Below are positions 1 to 11,776 of a stretch of DNA of 64,000 bases, in pieces. The stretch is from Campanula takesimana (Eukaryota > Streptophyta > Magnoliopsida > Asterales > Campanulaceae). Both the position numbers and the translations under genes were made by a program. The number at the start of each line of letters is the position of its first letter. Within the stretch, counting starts at the first letter, position 1. The DNA lies in the NCBI GenBank assembly GCA_026119855.1, contig JAOWBW010000359.1, forward strand, positions 310,001-374,000. Reading direction: 5' to 3'. The notes beneath the pieces are model-generated. The model was not told where the DNA came from. It was given only the letters and a program-made list of their open reading frames with translations, and ran no database searches.

Positions 1-2
1 CC

Positions 3-1060
3 CCGAAAGATGATTTTCCACTACCAAACATCGACATGCTCGTCGATTCAACTGCCAACTATGATGTCCTCTCATTTATGGACGGTTTTGCCGGTTATAA
101 TCAGATTCTCATGTCCGAAGAGGACCAACACAAGACAGCTTTCACAACACCGTGGGGCACTTTCTGCTACACAGTCATGCCATTCAGACTAAGGAACGCT
201 GGGGCTACCTACCAGAGGGATGTTACAGATCTATTCCATGACATGATTCATAAAGAGATCGAGGTCTATGTAGACGACATGATCATCCATTCGAAGGGAA
301 CCAACGGTCAACATTTGATCGATCTTCACAAGTTCTTTGAAAGACTTCGACAACAGAACATGAGACTCAATCCCGCAAAGTGCACTTTTTGGGGTCGTCA
401 GAGGAAAGGTTCTCGGTTACATGGTCACTGAGAGGGGAATTAAAGCCGATCCCTCCAAGATCAAGGCAATCATTGACATGCCTCCTCCAAAGACGCAGAA
501 AGAGATCAAAGGTTTCATAGGCAGACTTCAATACATCAGTCGGTTTGTGCACCGACTCACTTCCATGTGTGAGCCGATCTTCAAGCTACTCAAGAAGAAT
601 GTGGCTCTAGAATGGACCGATACTGGCCAAGAAGCCTTCGATCAAGTGAATCATTACTTAACATGCCCTCTAGTTTTGGTTCCACCGCACAAAGAGAAGT
701 CTCTCTTGCTCTATCTCACCATCAATGATGAAGCTCTAGGGGCTATGTTAGCACAAGAACAACGAGACTCCACAAAAGAGAATGCTATCTACTTTGTCAG
801 CCGCCGATTTCAAGGAGCTGAAAAGAACTACTCTGTCCTAGAAAAGTCTTGTGATGCATTGGTTTGGGTTACTCAAAAGCTCAAGCATTACATGGAGGCC
901 TTCCCAATCAAGTTGGTAGAAAAAGTGGACCCGCTCCGATACATCTTCGAGAAGCCTTTCATGTCAATGAGAATAGCCAAATGGTATTTCATGCTCGTCG
1001 GCTACGATATCACTTACGTCACACTCAAATCCATCAGGGGAAAGTGTTCAGTGATCAGCT
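3..1060 (+). pseudogene. Tat A reverse transcriptase and first RNase H, broken
   Basis: The frame opens inside the RT palm. The catalytic YVDDM motif lies near 268-282, preceded by the block FTTPWGTFCYTVMPF. A frameshift near 390 moves the reading frame, and RT thumb plus RNase H then continue from 421 (NDEALGAMLAQEQ, then YFVSRRFQGAEKNYS). A one-base deletion near 1035, relative to the parallel copy at 16215, shifts the frame again and ends the ORF at 1086. In a live element RT copies RNA into cDNA and RNase H removes the template. Identity with the copy at 15661 is roughly 87% over the first 60 aligned bases by eye. Confidence 0.85.
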
Positions 1061-1588
1061 TGCTGAATTTCCGTGTGACGAAGTGAATGGGGAAGATGTA
1101 CAGTTCCCCGACGAGCATTTAATTTGTGCTACAACAGAAGAAAATAAGTGGCAACTTTTTTTCGATGGCGCAACCAATAAGCATGGATATGGCATAGGGA
1201 TGTTACTTGTTGATCCTAAGGACATGTATACTCCAATCGCTATCCACCTGAATTTGAAGCCACTAACAACATCGCTGAGTACGAAGCATGCATAGCAGGG
1301 CTCAAAGCAGCCCTCGAGAGAAATGTCACAAGTTTAGAAGTATTCGGTGATTCCTTGCTCATGACATCTGGAAAGTGGAAGATTCAAGACTCGACTCTGC
1401 AACGGTATGGTCAACATCTCGAGGAGTTGGTTGAACAGTTTCAAGAAATCACCTTCAACTACCTACCAAGGGACAAAAACCGTTTTGCTGATGCACTAGC
1501 CACCATCGCTTCACTGGTCGAAATACCTGAGGGTAAAATGGTGAAGCCCTTCAAAATTTCCCGACGAAACAGTCCGGATACTGCATGA
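1061..1588 (+). pseudogene. Tat A second (archaeal-type) RNase H, frameshifted
   Basis: After the pol connection the sequence encodes WQLFFDGATNKHGYGIGM near 1149-1202, which carries the first acidic residue of the additional RNase H found in Tat-lineage elements. A one-base loss near 1253 shifts the frame. The remaining part encodes the segment around AEYEACIAGLKAALERNV and then the FGDS motif. About nine bases are missing after FGDS compared with the copy near 16530. The C-terminal part, YLPRDKNRFADALATIASLV, is intact from 1355 to 1588. The domain cannot be made as one piece. Confidence 0.8.
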
Positions 1589-2120
1589 GTATCGAGATCA
1601 ACGAGGTCCAAGCAAACTCCCCGTGGTATGCGGATATCATGAATTTCCTCAAGGATGGTAGTTATCCCGAGAATAGCAATAAGAAGTCCCAAATGGCATT
1701 GCAAAGACTAGCCTCCCGATATGTACTGATTGGGGACCGAGTCTACAAAAGGCACTACGAAGGGATCAATCTCCTATGTGAAAATGAGACCGAAGCTCAA
1801 GAAATAATGCATGAGATCCACGAAGGTGAATGTGGGCCCCACATGAACGGGTTTATGTTGACCAAGTAGATACTCCGCATGGGTTATTATTGGAGTACCA
1901 TGGAAAGGGACTGCATCGAGAAAGTCAAGAGGTGCGCTAAATGCCAATTCCATGCCAATCTACAGCATGCTCCACCCTCACAGCTTTACAATATGACCAC
2001 GCCTTGGCCTTTCTCTTGTTGGGGCATAGACATCATCGGCAAAGTTCACCCTACTGGCAGCAACGGACAATCTTTCGTCCTAGTAGCCGTGGACTATTTT
2101 ACAAAATGGGTCGAAGCACA
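1585..2120 (+). pseudogene. Tat A integrase, N-terminal part, interrupted by Tekay insertion
   Basis: The sequence shows the zinc-binding HHCC region (the first His near HEIHEGECGPHMNG, then CIEKVKRCAKCQFHANLQ) and the start of the catalytic core with WGIDIIGK, including the first catalytic Asp, near 2022-2042. An in-frame TAG at 1867-1869 breaks the zinc domain. The frame runs into the Tekay LTR at 2121 after WVEA and resumes at 11024. The integrase would join cDNA ends to the chromosome. Confidence 0.85.
2116..2120. repeat. Target-site duplication of the Tekay element (left copy)
   Basis: GCACA precedes the left LTR and is repeated at 11024-11028 right after the right LTR. This is the 5-bp duplication expected from integrase-mediated insertion, and it marks the exact point in the Tat A integrase that was hit. 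Confidence 0.95.
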
Positions 2121-4299
2121 TGTCGCGCCCCAGACCCGTGGTCCTACTTGGCCCCACGTTCGGGACACGAGTGGAAGACGTTGTAAAACACTTTTGAAAA
2201 TTTTTCAAAATGTACTTTTATAAAGTTTAACAAAATCACACTTGAAGTTCAAAGACTTCATCTAACTTTAAACAAACTTTACAACCAAATTTTCACAACG
2301 AAAGTACTTAGCCCGAAGGCTTACAAACTTTTAAACAAATGTACATACACCAACATGATCCAAGATAGGTGTGACATTAGGAAGTACGGGTACTCTACCC
2401 AAAAGGTTTTACATTTACATAATGTAACCTTAACAAAAACAAGTCCCAACTCTTACCACTCCAACGTCCTCCCGTGCCAAGTGTCCTATCCCCTGGACCC
2501 GCCTTTATCTAAAATAGTAAACAAATAAAGGGTGAGAATAAATCTCAGTAAGCTACTAAAATGCAACTACGTTACATGCTGATATAATAATCATAAAGAA
2601 ACTATATCAACAAATAATCATATAGCATATAGCACATAACATGAGAGGCTCCCTATCGCCAACCGTCCCATACCGGTTGGAAATAACGACCAAATCATAT
2701 ACCACAAATACCACAAATGCCACACTCAGGTGGATACCAAGCCAAGGTTTACCCAATAACAAAACTGTCTGAGAATACCATCTGAGAAAACCATATGAGC
2801 AGCATAAATAGCTGAAACCGGGATCCCAAAAACCAAACCATAACCAATAGAACCAAAGTAACCAGAGAGGGAAATATGACACAAAGTCATAACCCAAATA
2901 CTCACCAAAGGGAGAAATTCATCCCATCCAAGGCCAATCTGGACTGGGGAAACAGAGAAGGCACAGTGGACACCTTATAGTGAACTTGGCTTGTGTGCCA
3001 CTATAATTCTCCCACCGCCTGACACGAGGTACCAATGGAAAAACTTATAGTGAACATAGCATGTACCACTATAATTCTCCCATTGCCTGACTCCACGACA
3101 AGACCAGCTGGACTTTTCACAAGAAGCACAGTAATGAATACTTGCTAAACAACAACAACCCGGGGCAATGATTCTAAAACAAAGAACCAAGCCAAACACA
3201 TCAAAGATGCATATAAAGATCACTCACAAAGAGTCTACAACAACATGATTCAAGGCCACAATACAATCTTGCACACACTTGAACACCCTTCTCATTAACC
3301 ATGATAATATCCTAGGACACTCATATAATGGTCCTAGACAATACCCCAAAGATTAAACCAAAGTTAACCTTCTATACATTGCCTCAACCAAACTATAAGA
3401 TTCAGGGGAAAATGTGAGGCCGCCCAAAACAGGGTGTGCGGTCGCACACCTTATGTTTTCCCAAGAACAAAATCTTCCAGATAAGTGTGCGGCCGCACGC
3501 CCCTTCTGGGCGGCCGCCCAACACACTCGACAGGCAAAACCCAAAATGATTTGTACTCCTTTCGTTTCACCGTCCCAAAAGTATAACCTTAACGTTTATA
3601 ACTTTACTAAGACTACAAAATTAGTCTCAAAACAACTTTAATACTACTTTGAACCCAACCAAACCAACATACTAAATACTCCCTTTGTCCTAAAATTACA
3701 AGTATAACAAATATTACCCAAATCACAAAATAACAATTACAAGTATCAGATATAACATTTATGACCATTTTAACATTTAAAGGGGAATTAGTAACTTACC
3801 TATTTCCGGAAAAAGTACCGCTGAAATAAGTTTTGTTCGGCTAGAAATGACCTATTCAACGCCCTGATCATTTTTATATAATTAGTTTTTAAAAAGGGTA
3901 AGTAAATAAAAAGAATTAAATCGAAATGGGTTGAACTTACCTTTTTCTCTTTAACCCTAAGGAAAGAACGAGAAGTTCTGAGAAAATAACTATCCGCAGA
4001 GGGAGAGAAAGATATACATGTTATATTACAATTTTTTTCCACTTTTCGAACTTTAGTCACTGGACTTTCAAATTCAACACTTAAGCCCCTTAACTTATAT
4101 TTTCAACCAGGACCTTAAAGTTTCAACTTAATCATTTAACTCCTTTAACCATTATTATTACAAACTAAGTAAATAACACAAATAATCAAGTAAGATGTGA
4201 AATCATAAAATATGATGCAACACATAAAATGCACACATAAGTCAAATAAAAATCCCCAAAAATATAAAATAAATAGGGACGGGTTTTGAGGTCGCTACA
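2121..4299 (-). repeat. Tekay left LTR (3' LTR of the minus-strand element)
   Basis: It begins TGTCGCGCCCC and ends GTCGCTACA, matching 8895-11023. It carries about 66 extra bases near 4076-4141 that the other LTR lacks, in a region of short TTCAA repeats, so the difference is probably a deletion in the other copy. A CG-rich segment at 3414-3530 holds three palindromes. There is no gene inside. Confidence 0.95.
3433..3519. promoter_or_regulatory. Cluster of CG-centred palindromes in Tekay LTR
   Basis: Three palindromes lie within 90 bp: GGTGTGCGGTCGCACACC (3433-3450, 8-bp arms), GTGCGGCCGCAC (3487-3498) and GGGCGGCCGCCC (3508-3519). The surrounding LTR is AT-rich. The right LTR keeps the arrangement near 10220-10310, with a CpG-to-CpA change in the second palindrome. 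The function is unknown; protein-binding sites or RNA hairpins are possible. Confidence 0.6.
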
Positions 4300-4302
4300 A
4301 TC

Positions 4303-4320
4303 ACTCCCCCTTAAAGAAAA
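4303..4320 (-). other. Tekay polypurine tract
   Basis: On the minus strand a purine run containing AAGGGGGAG lies immediately upstream of the 3' LTR boundary at 4299. It is in the correct place to prime plus-strand DNA synthesis. Confidence 0.85.
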
Positions 4321-4339
4321 TTCGTCCCGAATTTTAGGG

Positions 4340-5027
4340 TTACTTACCGAGGCCCTCAAACAACCAAGGGTACTTTCTCTCCATCTCCTCCCGAAGTTCC
4401 CAAGTTGATTCTTCCACATTATGGTTCCTCCACACAACTCGAACAAGAGGAATACTTTTATTTCTCAACTCTTGGACTTTAGAATCAATCACTTGGACTG
4501 GATGCTCCTCATGAGACATACTCGGCTCAATATCCTCGGGTACCTCAGATAAAACATGAGAAGGATCATACACATACTTCCGAAGCATAGAGATATGAAA
4601 CACATTATGGATCTTATCAAGAGAAGGAGGTAGTGCAAGACAATAAGCCCGATCTCCCACTCTTCCAAGAATCTCAAATGGACCAATATACCTCGGAGCA
4701 AGCTTGCCTTTCTTTCCATATCTTTGAATACCAACCTTAGGGGAAAGCTTCAAAAACACAAAGTCACTTTTTTCGAACTCAAGGTCTCGCCTTCAATAGC
4801 TTTTTCTGTCTACTCTGGGCAATACTCAAACGATCCCGAATAAGTTTAACCTTCTCAACTGAATCATTAACCATCTGAACACCCCAAATCTTGGCTTCTC
4901 CCACTTCATCCCAACAAATAGGAGATCGACATTTCCTCCCATACAAGACTTCATAAGGAGCCATCCTAATACTGGACTGAAAACTGTTATTATAAGCAAA
5001 CTCTAAGAGAGGAAATGAATATCCCAA
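4340..5027 (-). pseudogene. Tekay integrase C-terminus and chromodomain, frameshifted
   Basis: Two pieces are visible. The first (4779-5027) has the integrase segment FAYNNSFQSSIRMAPYEVLYGRKCRSPICW. The second (4340-4759) has the GPF/Y-type module KLAPRYIGPFEILGRVGDRAY followed by a chromodomain with VRVVWRNHNVEESTWELREE, ending at a stop at 4340. Frame changes near 5010 and 4770 separate them from each other and from the main pol ORF. Chromodomains of this group are thought to steer integration toward heterochromatin. Confidence 0.88.
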
Positions 5028-7090
5028 GAATCTGCAAAATCAACTGAACAAGCCCTCAACATGTCCTCAAGAATCTGAATGGTTCTTTCTGACTTACCAT
5101 CTGTTTGAGGATGAAAAGCTATACTAAATCTCAATTCTGAACCCAAAGCCTTCTGAAATGCTTGCCAAAACCGAGATGTGAATCTAGGGTCACGATCAGA
5201 CACAATGCTCACTGGAACTCCATGTAACCTCACGATCTCATTAATGTACAAAGTTGCAAGCCTTTCCATAGAATAACCAATCTCAATAGGTAGAAAATGA
5301 GAAGACTTTGTCAATCTATCAACAATCACCCAAACTGCATCAAACCTTCTTCGAGTACGAGGTAACCCTATCACAAAATCCATAGTAACATGTTCCCACT
5401 TCCATTCCGGAATCTCTAATGGTTGAAGCAATCCTGCGGGCCTTTGATATTCAGCTTTAACTTGTTGACATGTTAAACACTTGGATACATAATCCGCTAT
5501 TTCCCTCTTCATATTATTCCACCAAAAGTGTTGCTTCAAATTCTGATATATTTTAGTACTCCCGGGATGAAAAGTATACCTTGATTTATGGCCTTCATCA
5601 AGAACTTGGCGTTTAATCCCATCAACATTAGGCACACACAATCGACCTCTGAAAGTCAATACCCCTTCAGAACTGAGGGAGAAATCCTCAAATTTACCAT
5701 CTTTGATTTTATCCATAATCTTTACCAACACCGGGTCATCCTTCTGAGCTTCCTTTATTTGTTGAACTAAAATTGGTAATACTCGAATATTCGCAAAAAT
5801 AGCTCCATGCTTTGATTCATAAGGACTCCAATCTCGAGTATCCTCCAACATCTTCCATTCCCGCACCATCAATGAAGCTACATAAGACTTCCGGCTAATA
5901 GCATCAGCTACCACATTTGCCTTGCCCGGATGATAAGAAATGGTGCAATCAAAATCCTTCAATAGCTCCATCCATCTTTGTTGTCTATTATTCAACTCTT
6001 TCTGGGAGAAAATATACTTCAAACTCTGATGATCTGTGAAAATCTCAAACTTTGCTCCATAAAGATAATGTTTCCACTTGTGCAACGCAAAGACAAGAGC
6101 TGCAAGCTCCATGTCATGGGTAGGATAATTCTGCTCACTCGGAGTCAACTTCCTCGAAGCATATGCAATCACCCTTCCATTTTGCATTAATACACACCCG
6201 AGGCCTTCTTTAGAAGCATCACTATATATTACCAAAGCATCATTACCATTAGGTAGGGCAAGAATAGGAGCTGTAGTCAATCTCTTCTTCAACTCTTCAA
6301 AGCTAACTTGACATTTTTCATCCCACACATAAGGAACATTCTTTCGAGTCAACTGAGTCAAGGGAGTTGCAATCTTAGAAAACCCCTCAATGAACCTTCT
6401 GTAGTACCCAGCTAACCCCAAGAAGCTTCGAATTTCTGTAACTGATTCTGGCCTCTTCCAATTCACAATAGCCTCAACTTTGGATGGATCAACTGATATA
6501 CCTTTATTAGAAATCACGTGCCCAAGAAAAGATACTTCATCGAGCCAAAAAGCACACTTACTGAATTTAGCATTCTCACGAAGAATAGATAAAACCATTC
6601 GTAAAATGCTGTTCATGTCCTCCCGGGACTTGGAATAAACAAGAATATCATCAATAAATACAACCACGAAGGTATCAAGATAAGGTTTAAAGACCCTATT
6701 CATCATATCCATAAAAACAGCCGGAGCATTAGTCAACCCGAAAGGCATAACAAGAAACTCATAATGGCCATATCTACTACAAAAAGCAGTTTTAGAAATA
6801 TCTTCAGAATGGATTTTCAACTGGTGGTACCCACTCCTCAAGTCAAGTTTTGAAAAGACAACCGACCCTTGAAGTTGATCAAATAAATCATCAATATGAG
6901 GAAGCGGATATTTGTTCTTTATAGTTACCTGATTCAGCTTTCTGTAATCAATACACAATCTCAAGGACCCATCTTTCTTTTTGACAAATAATACTGGAGC
7001 TCCCCACGGGGATACACTTGGACGAATGAATCCTCGATCAAGTAGCTCTTGTAACTGAACCTTTAACTCTTTCAATTCAGCTGGGGCCAT
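5003..7090 (-). pseudogene. Tekay RT, RNase H and integrase core (695-codon open stretch)
   Basis: This is the largest open segment of the element. RT has LPHIDDLFDQLQG near residue 64 and the catalytic FIDDIL near 145-150. RNase H has VIYSDASKEGLGCVLMQ near 290. The integrase has a zinc-binding region ending CLTCQQVKAEYQ, then MDF, VSDRDPRF and TDGKSER, which supply all three acidic residues of the DDE triad. The stretch itself has no stop, but it is cut off from protease upstream (frame change near 7110) and from the chromodomain downstream. Confidence 0.9.
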
Positions 7091-7680
7091 TCTATAAGGT
7101 GCCTCAGATATAGAGCTATACCTGGAAGTAAGTCAATACAGAACTCTATTTCCCGGTCAGGAGGCATAGCATACTCAGAAGAAAATACATCTGAAAATTC
7201 TTTAACAATAGGCACATCCTCAATATCAGGAACCCTTTTAGTAGTATCAAGAACACTAGCCAAATACCCCGCACAACCACAGTTTAACAACTTTCTAGCC
7301 TTCACATAAGAAATCATTCGAATCTCTCTACCCCAAGGAACAGTTTCAAAAGTAAATTTAGGAACATTAGGGATAGAAAATGCGACCACTTTTTTAGCAC
7401 AATCAACAGACGCATAATATTTACCCAACCAATCCATACCCAAGATAACATCAAAATCTTGTAATGGTAAGATAACTAAATCAGCAGGTAAAACATGCTC
7501 ACGTATATGCACATCACAAGAATGCAACACCTCATTGGCACCAAACACTCCCCTATAGGAGTAGACACCTCTAACACACAAGGTAGAGATTCAGAAGATA
7601 AATGCAATCGAGAAGCAAAATGCACAGACACATAAGAATGCGATGAGCCAGGGTCTATAAGTGTACTTGCCCTCAAACTA
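7072..7680 (-). pseudogene. Tekay aspartic protease, frameshifted
   Basis: The protease starts in the gag frame with LIDPGSSHSYVS (near 7640-7675), in which Pro replaces the more common Ser or Thr of the D-S/T-G motif; I recall this variant from other Tekay copies. A frame change near 7550 follows, and the domain continues through VILPLQDFDVILGMDWLGKY, the conserved flap-to-C-terminal block. A further frame change near 7110 separates it from RT. Confidence 0.8.
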
Positions 7681-8784
7681 GATACAGAAATAATACCTCC
7701 TATCACATTAGAGGAATCTGAAGCCTGTTGCTGAGAAATGGCAAAGACACGACCATGCACCTTAGGCTTTCCTGAAGAATCCCTTTTCTGGCACTGAGAA
7801 GACCCAACCACACTTCCCGATGCCTGCATCTTAAACTTAGGGCAATCCCTCTGAAAATGTCCTAACTGACCACAATTCAAACATTTGCCCTGTTTTTTCC
7901 AACATCTTTCTTCTGAATGCCCTTCTTTCTGACAATAATTATAAACTCCTCTGGTTTGAATCCCTGAAGTGTTACTTTGATTTCTATTACCTGACTGTCT
8001 TTGAGAAGACCCTTTGAATTGTGAAGATCCACCTTGATTTCCTCTATTATCACCACGTTGTTGTTGTTGCCTAACTTGCTTCCCAGCGCCTAACAACTCC
8101 ATTTTCCTCTTATGTTCCTCAATGTCATGCTCCACCTGGTAGGCTCGATCAACTGCATCTTGAAAATCTTGCAACTTATGGGATACTAACTGAGTTCTAA
8201 TCACAGTTTTCAAACCTTTCACAAACCTCGTAGCCTTCCTCTCCTCAGTTGCCACTAAGTAAGTACAATACCTGGACAACTCTGAAAATTTAGCTGAGTA
8301 CTGAGCAACTGACATAGAACCTTGCTCCAAGCTAAGAAATTCCATCTCCTTCCTGTCTTGATCTACTCGAGGAATGAAGTGTTCTTTAAACTTTCCCAGA
8401 AAATTCTCCCAAGTGTAAGGTACATGAGTCTCATCCCATTTTGTTTTCAAAGCTTTCTACCAATGCTCGGCAGCTCCATTCAGCTTATAGGTAGCAAACC
8501 TGACTTGATCTTCCTCAGAACATCTCAAAGCATCAAAAAAAAATTTCCATTGATTCAATCTACCTTTCAGTCTTAGATACATCAGGATCTCCATCATACT
8601 CCATAGGCTTCATTTTTAGAAACTGTTCTAGGCCATATCTTGGTGGTACCTGTTCCCTCTCTTGCCTCTGATCATTTAAAGTTTTCATTGCTGCTTCGAA
8701 CATTCCTTGAAACATAATTCGAGCCTCTTCTCTGGCATCCCCTTGCCCCGAAGAGCCAGCCTGATCTCCTTCATTCTCAACCAT
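7600..8784 (-). pseudogene. Tekay gag with zinc knuckle, premature stop
   Basis: The likely start is the Met followed by VENEGDQAGSSGQG at 8784. The capsid-like gag domain includes FLSLEQGSMSVAQYSAKFSELSRY. A nucleocapsid CCHC knuckle CLNCGQLGHFQRDC follows, with a degenerate knuckle-like stretch before it. A TAG on the minus strand near 8456-8458 interrupts the gag domain, and the A-run near 8531-8540 may add a frame change. Gag would form the virus-like particle and bind genomic RNA. Confidence 0.87.
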
Positions 8785-8880
8785 TTTTAATGAATACCTG
8801 CATAGAACACTCAACATTACTCACTCTATACTCTACTACCCTCCTAGGTCATTTAGTCATTCTAGACCATCTACAACCTA

Positions 8881-8892
8881 GCTCTGATACCA
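8881..8892 (-). other. Tekay primer-binding site (initiator tRNA-Met)
   Basis: Read on the minus strand this is TGGTATCAGAGC, the complement of the 3' end of initiator tRNA-Met. It starts two bases inside the LTR boundary at 8895, which is the expected spacing. Confidence 0.93.
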
Positions 8893-8894
8893 AC

Positions 8895-11023
8895 TGTCAC
8901 GCCCCAGACCCGTGGTCCTACTTGGCCCCACGCTCGGGACACGAGTGGAAGACGTTGTAAAACACTTTAGAAATTTTTTCGAAATGTACTTTTATAAAGT
9001 TTAACAAAATCACACTTGAAGTTCAAAGACTTCATCTAACTTTAAACAAACTTTACAACAAAATTTTCACAACGAAAGTACTTAGCCCGAAGGCTTACAA
9101 ACTTTTAAACAAATGTACATACACCAACATGATCCAAGATAGGTGTGACATTAGGAAGTACGGGTACTCTACCCAAAAGGTTTTACATTTACTTAATGTA
9201 ACCTTAACAAAAACAAGTACCAACTCTTACCACTCCAACGTCCTCCCGTGCCAAGTGTCCTATCCCCTGGACCCGCCTTTATCTAAAACAGTAAACAAAT
9301 AAAGGGTGAGAATAAATCTCAGTAAGCTACTAAAATGCAACTACTTTACAAGCTGATATGATAATCATAAAGAAACTATATCAACAAATAATCATATAGC
9401 ATATAGCACATAACATGAGAGGCTCCCTATCGCCAACCGTCCCATACCGGTTGGAAATAACGACCAACTCATATACCACAAATACCACAAATGCCACACT
9501 CAGGTGGATACCAAGCCAAGGTTTACCCAATAACAAAACTGTCTGAGAATACCATCTGAGAAAACCAACTGAGAAAACCATCTGAGCAGCATAAATAGCT
9601 GAAACCGGGATCCCGAAAACCAAACCATAACCAATAGAACCAAAGTAACCAGAGAGGGAAATATGACACAAAGTCATAACCCAAATACTCACCAAAGGGA
9701 GCAATTCATCCCATCCAAGGCCAATCTGGACTGGGGAAACAGAGAAGGCACAGTGGACACCTTATAGTGAACTTGGCTTGTGTGCCACTATAATTCTCCC
9801 ACCGCCTGACACGAGGTACCAATGGAAAAACTTATAGTGAACATAGCATGTACCACTATAATTCTCCCATTGCCTGACTCCACGACAAGACCAGCTGGAC
9901 TTTTCACAAGAAGCACAGTAATGAATACTTGCTAAACAACAACAACCCGGGGCAATGATTCTAAAACAAAGAACCAAGCCAAACACATCAAAGATGCACA
10001 TAAAGATCACTCACAAAGAGTCTACAACAACATGATTCAAGGTCACAATACAATCTTGCACACACTTGAACACCCTTCTCATTAACCATGATAATATCCT
10101 AGGACACTCATATATTGGTCCTAGACAATACCCCAAAGATTAAACCAAAGTTAACCTTCTATACATTGCCTCAACCAAACTATAAGATTCAGGAGAAAAT
10201 GTGAGGCCGCCCAAAACAGGGTGTGCGGTCGCACACATTATGTTTTCCCAAGAACAAAATCTTCCAGATAAGTGTGCGGCCACACGCCCCTTCTGGGCGG
10301 CCGCCCAACACATTCGACAGGCAAAACCCAAAATGATTTATACTCCTTTCGTTTCACCGTCCCAAAAGTATAACCTTAACGTTTATAACTTTGCTAAGAC
10401 TACAAAATTAGTCTCAAAACAACTTTAATACTACTTTGAACCCAACCAAACCAACATACTAAATACTCCCTTTGTCCTAAAATTACAAGTATAACAAATA
10501 TTACCCAAATCACAAAATAACAATTACAAGTATCAGATATAACATTTATGACCATTTTAACATTTAAAGGGGAATTAGTAACTTACCTATTTCCGGAAAA
10601 AGTACCGCTGAAATAAGTTTTGTTCGGCTAGAAATGACCTATTCAACGCCCTGATCATTTTTATATAATTAGTTTTTAAAACGGGAAAGTAAATAAAAAG
10701 AATTAAATCGAAATGGGTTGAACTTACCTTTTTCTCTTTAACCCTAATGAAAGAACGAGAAGTTCTGAGAAAATAACTATCCGCAGAGGGAGAGAAAGAT
10801 ATACATGTTATATTACAATTTTTTTCCACTTTTCGAACTTTTGTCACTGGACTTTCAATTTAACTCCTTTAACCATTATTATTACTAACTAAGTAAATAA
10901 CACAAATAATCAAGTAAGATGTGAAATCATAAAATATGATGCAACACATAAAATGCACACATAAGTCAAATAAAAATCCCCAAAAATATAAAATAAATAG
11001 GGACTGGTTTTGAGGTCGCTACA
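8895..11023 (-). repeat. Tekay right LTR (5' LTR of the minus-strand element)
   Basis: It begins TGTCACGCCCC and ends GTCGCTACA, and is nearly identical to 2121-4299. It has a short duplicated block around 9551-9580 (repeats of GAGAAAACCA) and lacks about 66 bases present in the left copy near 4076. As the 5' LTR it would hold the promoter for minus-strand transcription. Confidence 0.95.
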
Positions 11024-11776
11024 GCACAGGCTTACCGAGTTCTCAACACCAAGAAAGTGGCCGAATTCGTGAAAACCCACATCATGTGCCGATACGGCGT
11101 TCCTCATGAGATCATCTCAGACAACGGTTCTCACTTTGAGAAAGAGATGGATGCGCTCCTGGTAGAATACAAGATTACTAAACACAATTCATCTCCATAC
11201 CGCCCTTAAGCAAACGGCGCGGTCGTGGCAGCTAATAAGACAATCGAGACCATTGTGAACAAAATGGCCTCCACTGGAAGGGATTGGCCCGAAAAGCTAC
11301 CTCTAGCATTATGGGGCTACCGCACGTCAATACGGACAGCGACTGGAGAAACTCCTTATGCACTGGTATATGGTTCCGAAGCTGTACTAACAATAGAGCT
11401 CGAAGTCCCATCCCTACGGGTCCTCCTCGAGAACCAAGTCAATGAAGTCGATTGGATGCAAAGTCGATATGAACAGCTAGCCCTACTCGACGAGAAAAGG
11501 CTAAGGGCAATCGAACATACGAGGGCCTATCAACAAAGAATGGCTAGGGCTTTCAACAAAAAGGTGAAGCCCCGAACCATCAGTGTGGGAGATTTGGTCC
11601 TAAGACAACACCCCCCTAATGCCATAAACCCCCTTGGAAAATGGGGACCCCGATGGATCGGTCCGTACATAGTCAAGAAGATACTAAGCGGCGGTGCAGT
11701 CCGACTCGTGGATTTAGACGGAGATCAGCTGCCAAAGGAAGTCAACCTCGACAAATTGAAGAGATTTTACGTCTAA
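11024..11776 (+). pseudogene. Tat A integrase, C-terminal part
   Basis: This continues the integrase cut at 2120. The second catalytic Asp is in IISDNGSHF near 11124-11150. An in-frame TAA sits at about 11207-11209. The third catalytic position reads NGAVVAANK near 11215-11242: Val replaces the catalytic Glu seen in element C. From 11225 the frame is open to the TAA at 11774, covering LALWGYRTSIRTATGETPY and the C-terminal DNA-binding module with GPYIVKKILSGGAVRLVDLDG. Even without the Tekay insertion this enzyme would be inactive. Confidence 0.87.

Larger units (their letters stand above)
2121..11023 (-). mobile_element. Complete Tekay-type chromovirus (Ty3/gypsy)
   Basis: Two long direct repeats (2121-4299 and 8895-11023) flank a minus-strand gag-pol region ending in a chromodomain. 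The primer-binding site matches the 3' end of initiator tRNA-Met, there is a polypurine tract by the left LTR, and the TSD is perfect. The size (8.9 kb), the LTRs of about 2.2 kb and the chromodomain type fit the Tekay (Del) lineage. LTR divergence is low, about 2% over the first 480 bases by eye, so the insertion is fairly recent, yet the coding region already has several frameshifts and one premature stop. Confidence 0.93.

Noticed and set aside
2607..2908. Membrane-protein-like minus-strand ORFs (repeated near 9381-9704)
   Set aside because: The hydrophobic text comes from the Tekay LTR itself and appears in both LTRs in overlapping frames. No gene is expected there.
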